7,164 nucleotides of DNA from assembly GCA_009776625.1 (NCBI GenBank), contig WRNL01000077.1:1-7164 (forward strand), in the 5' to 3' direction. The stretch is from Methanomassiliicoccaceae archaeon (lineage in GTDB: Archaea; Thermoplasmatota; Thermoplasmata; Methanomassiliicoccales; Methanomethylophilaceae). The notes under the pieces are model-generated. The model was not told where the DNA came from, did no database searches, and saw only the letters and a program-made list of their open reading frames with translations. Both the position numbers and the translations under genes were made by a program. Below are positions 5,567 to 7,164 of the stretch, one piece after another (position 1 is the stretch's first letter; each line of letters begins with the position of its first letter).

Positions 5567-5776
5567 ATGAACAAGTTCGACGGGCAGCGGATGAACGAGG
5601 TTTTCACCAAATATTATGACGAGAGGGAGCTGGATCCGGAAGACAAGCCCATGCTGGACATGCTTCAACTAGCGCTCCAAATCGAGTTCGTGCTGAGGGA
5701 CAACAAGGTGTTCGCACGGGCGAGCGAAACGGGGAGGGGACTCAACTACCGCCCCTCAAAGAATCCCAGGCCGTGA
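5567..5776 (+). CDS. Small hypothetical protein, family copy 6 (69 aa)
   Basis: The start is ATG 5567. The in-frame ATG at 5561 directly abuts the GGGAGG ribosome site and is too close to be used. The N-terminal two thirds are nearly identical to copy 4 (FTKYY, DKPMLDMLQLALQIEF), but the C-terminal part has RDNKVF like copy 7 and its own ETGRGLNYRP. It is followed by a truncated LWGWI ORF after 7 bases. It has no signal peptide, membrane segment or cysteine. Function is unknown; the family-level winged-helix-like suggestion applies. Confidence 0.82.
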   Translation: MNKFDGQRMNEVFTKYYDERELDPEDKPMLDMLQLALQIEFVLRDNKVFARASETGRGLNYRPSKNPRP

Positions 5777-5783
5777 CCCCGCC

Positions 5784-5888
5784 ATGACTGGGGACGGGCT
5801 GTGGGGCTGGATCCAGAGCGTGTCGGTGCCTGCGCACGGCGAACGACAAGCCCTGCCGCCTTCCTCAGAAGAACCGCCTAAACGTTAA
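5784..5888 (+). pseudogene. Truncated start of a 270-aa-type gene (34 codons) after copy 6
   Basis: ATG 5784 encodes MTGDGLWGWIQSVSVPAH and ends at TAA 5886-5888, again within the next TATA box. The first 30 bases are identical to those of the remnants after copies 4 and 5. The tail reads ALPPSSEEPPKR. It has the same interpretation as its sisters: a duplicated gene start without its body, possibly translated by coupling. Confidence 0.6.
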
Positions 5889-5892
5889 ATAA
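5885..5892 (+). promoter_or_regulatory. TATA box for copy 7 and the 270-aa gene
   Basis: TTAAATAA, identical to the boxes of units 5 and 6. Start predicted near 5915. Because the 270-aa gene begins 7 bases after copy 7 with no promoter of its own visible, this box probably drives both. Confidence 0.6.
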
Positions 5893-5948
5893 CACGCATG
5901 CATAGTGTATGAAAGCGAGAACGGTTCCACTGTCTGGCCCAGAGGGGT

Positions 5949-5972
5949 CAGGCGGCCCAAGCGTGCCGCCTG
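5949..5972 (+). promoter_or_regulatory. Leader hairpin of copy 7
   Basis: CAGGCGGC (5949-5956) and GCCGCCTG (5965-5972) form a perfect 8-base stem around CCAAGCGT, the longest version of the hairpin in the array. Part of its right arm, CCTGG (5969-5973), can instead pair with CCAGG (5987-5991), which touches the GGAGG ribosome site (5991-5995). The two folds exclude each other, which would fit translational control. Confidence 0.5.
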
Positions 5973-6001
5973 GACAGGGGCTACCGCCAGGGAGGATGCG
6001 C

Positions 6002-6211
6002 ATGAACAAGTTCGACGGGCAGAGGATGAACGAGGTTTTCATCAAATATTATGACGAGAGGGAGTTGGACCCGGCAGATGTGCCCATGCTGGACAAGCTC
6101 GAGTTGGCACTCCAGATAGAGTACGTGCTGAGGGACAACAAAGTGTTCGTGCGAGCGAGCGACATCGGGAGGGGGCTCTACTACCACCCCTCTAAGAATC
6201 CCAGGCAGTGA
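6002..6211 (+). CDS. Small hypothetical protein, family copy 7 (69 aa)
   Basis: Last member of the array and the only one followed by a complete partner gene. ATG 6002 has GGAGG six bases upstream; a longer frame from 5909 would read through the leader hairpin and is rejected. It resembles copy 5 in the first half (FIKYYDER, DVPMLDKLE-ALQIE) and copy 6 at RDNKVF. Differences include DPAD for DPED, EYVL for EFVL, GLYYHP for GLHYHP and a final Gln. It is probably co-transcribed, and perhaps translationally coupled, with the 270-aa gene. If the family has an ancestral pairing, this copy preserves it. Function is unknown. Confidence 0.82.
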   Translation: MNKFDGQRMNEVFIKYYDERELDPADVPMLDKLELALQIEYVLRDNKVFVRASDIGRGLYYHPSKNPRQ

Positions 6212-6218
6212 CCCTATC

Positions 6219-7031
6219 GTGGCTGAGGACAGGCTGTGGGGCTGGATCCCTAACATCTCGGGATCCTCTTACGACGAAGTACACACCCAGTCGCAACTAG
6301 ACAAGGCAGGAGATTGCAGGTTCCGTTATTACAGCTCCGAGAGCATGATAGAGATTTCTGACCCTCATGGCAGGATCAAAGTCACATTTCAAGACCCGGG
6401 CGGGTTATGCACACTCGTTACAGAAACAGAACTGGAAGGCTATCACGAGGGTGTCTGGATTAGAGGGCTGTGGAAAGAACTCAGAGGCATCTTGGATTCC
6501 TGTTCCAGCTATAACTGTAACTGTAGCGCCATGATCAAACCAGTCATGGCGGGCAGCCACAATGCGCATGAAATGATTGCAAAAAGGTTCATAGACACCA
6601 TGGAACACATGTCGGATAACTTCACCTACATGACCAAGGACTTCAAAGGCTTCTCTGCGCTGAGCCCCGACGAGAAGATAGACCTTCTGAGGACGGCGAC
6701 CGAAAGGGTCAACGTGATGAGCAGCGAGGCGGCCATCAACCATGCGTACGGCGTCAGGTTCATAGAGATATACGCTCACAGGTTCGATGACGACCGGAGG
6801 GTGGCCGAGCTAAAGAGCGTGATGCATGCCAGGCTGGAGAAGGTGAACGCGCTCTGCGATAAGAGGAAGAACGACTCCGACCTCGAGTTCCAGAAAGAGT
6901 CCATCAGGAAACAGACGGAGTCCTCGGACAGCGACAGGAAACTGATCAAGGGGGCGGCCGTCGGCGTCGCCGTGACGGCTGTCGGCGTCGTCGTCTCGGT
7001 CATCCTGTCGGCGATCGCGTTGCTGGGATGA
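6219..7031 (+). CDS. Hypothetical protein with C-terminal membrane anchor (270 aa)
   Basis: I do not recognise a family. The GTG start at 6219 is fixed by its alignment with the ATG of the three truncated copies and the same 7-base gap to the preceding small gene. Residues 1-16 include the repeated LWGWI. Residues 17-140 are mixed, with five cysteines (33, 64, 95, 100, 102; C-x4-C-x-C at 95-102). Residues about 145-240 are helical, charged and coiled-coil-like. Residues 245-270 are a single hydrophobic segment of Ala, Val, Gly, Ile and Leu preceded by RKLIK, so the protein is predicted to be tail-anchored with its body in the cytoplasm. There is no signal peptide. The first half uses more A/T-ending codons than the second, so it may be a chimera. 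The role is unknown; an effector or sensor controlled by its small neighbour is a guess. Confidence 0.8.
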   Translation: MAEDRLWGWIPNISGSSYDEVHTQSQLDKAGDCRFRYYSSESMIEISDPHGRIKVTFQDPGGLCTLVTETELEGYHEGVWIRGLWKELRGILDSCSSYNCNCSAMIKPVMAGSHNAHEMIAKRFIDTMEHMSDNFTYMTKDFKGFSALSPDEKIDLLRTATERVNVMSSEAAINHAYGVRFIEIYAHRFDDDRRVAELKSVMHARLEKVNALCDKRKNDSDLEFQKESIRKQTESSDSDRKLIKGAAVGVAVTAVGVVVSVILSAIALLG

Positions 7032-7101
7032 TGCTGTCTCCCATCGTTGGCGTTCTGCGAAAGCGAGAGGCCCCGAGGGAGCGGGGGCGGGAGTCTGGAA
7101 C

Positions 7102-7150
7102 CGCCTTCACTGAAAAGGCGCCCGTGGTGCCTGCGGCGGCTGACGCCGCC
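7102..7150. terminator. Hairpins downstream of the 270-aa gene
   Basis: CGCCTT (7102-7107) pairs with AAGGCG (7115-7120), and GGCGGC (7135-7140) pairs with GCCGCC (7145-7150) around TGAC. They lie 70-120 bases past the stop and could end the transcript, though no T-tract is present. The first resembles the CCGCCTTCCCCAAAGG stretch before the promoters of units 5 and 6. Confidence 0.3.
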
Positions 7151-7164
7151 CTCGCGTCAACCCC

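Larger units (their letters stand above)
4578..6270 (+). repeat. Four tandem 435-base units, each with a small gene
   Basis: Starts of copies 4, 5, 6 and 7 lie at 4698, 5133, 5567 and 6002, spacings of 435, 434 and 435 bases. TATA boxes repeat with the same period (4582, 5016, 5450, 5885). Each unit holds a TATA box followed by ACACGCATGCA or similar, a leader of about 87 bases, a 69-codon gene, 7 bases, and the first codons of a second gene. Units 5, 6 and 7 are close in sequence throughout; the leader of unit 4 is more diverged. The last unit runs into the full-length 270-aa gene at about 6270. This is tandem duplication of a two-gene segment with loss of the second gene's body. Confidence 0.85.

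Noticed and set aside
5495..6001. N-terminal extensions of copies 6 and 7 (and 5094-5132 for copy 5)
   Set aside because: The frames happen to be open through the leaders, but the extensions read Gly/Pro-rich sequence, would translate hairpins, bypass a good GGAGG site, and are not shared by copies 1-3.

Overview
This window looks archaeal. TATA-like boxes sit about 25-30 bases before plausible transcription starts, several starts are TTG or GTG behind GGTGAT or GGAGG Shine-Dalgarno motifs, one gene appears to be leaderless, and AGG/AGA arginine codons are common in GC-rich DNA. A member of the Thermoplasmatota, such as Methanomassiliicoccales, is my best guess. That is an inference from style; no marker gene is present.

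Layout. Bases 1-130 are GC-rich and full of hairpins, with no gene. Bases 131-1370 hold three genes of one small-protein family (68-69 aa), spaced 415-446 bases apart. Each has its own leader, and the first two share a clear TATA promoter. Bases 1371-1697 are a gene-free control region ending in three palindromes at exact 40-base spacing, just before the TATA box of an AAA ATPase gene with a DUF4143-type C-terminus (1698-2906, +). Convergent to it is a beta-class (type III Mod-like) site-specific DNA methyltransferase (2943-4289, -), with no restriction partner in view. After a gap of about 400 bases comes a second cluster (about 4578-6211) with four more copies of the small-protein gene in a near-perfect 435-base tandem repeat. 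It ends in a 270-aa gene (6219-7031) whose product has one C-terminal membrane segment.

The most unusual part is the second cluster. After copies 4, 5 and 6, seven bases past the stop, lies a 34-35 codon ORF starting MTGDGLWGWI. It matches the start of the 270-aa protein (MAEDRLWGWI), which follows copy 7 at the same 7-base distance. The repeating unit is therefore promoter, long leader, small gene and beginning of the partner gene; only the last unit keeps a full partner. The simplest reading is an ancestral two-gene operon amplified in tandem with loss of the partner's body. Patchwork similarity among copies 4-7 suggests gene conversion.

The function of the small proteins is unknown. Their C-terminal half (helix, beta-hairpin-like stretch, GRxLH) resembles the wing end of a winged helix, so DNA binding or regulation is possible. 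A small-protein array, a membrane-anchored partner, an ATPase and an orphan methyltransferase together suggest an accessory, possibly defence- or conflict-related locus, but no gene proves that.
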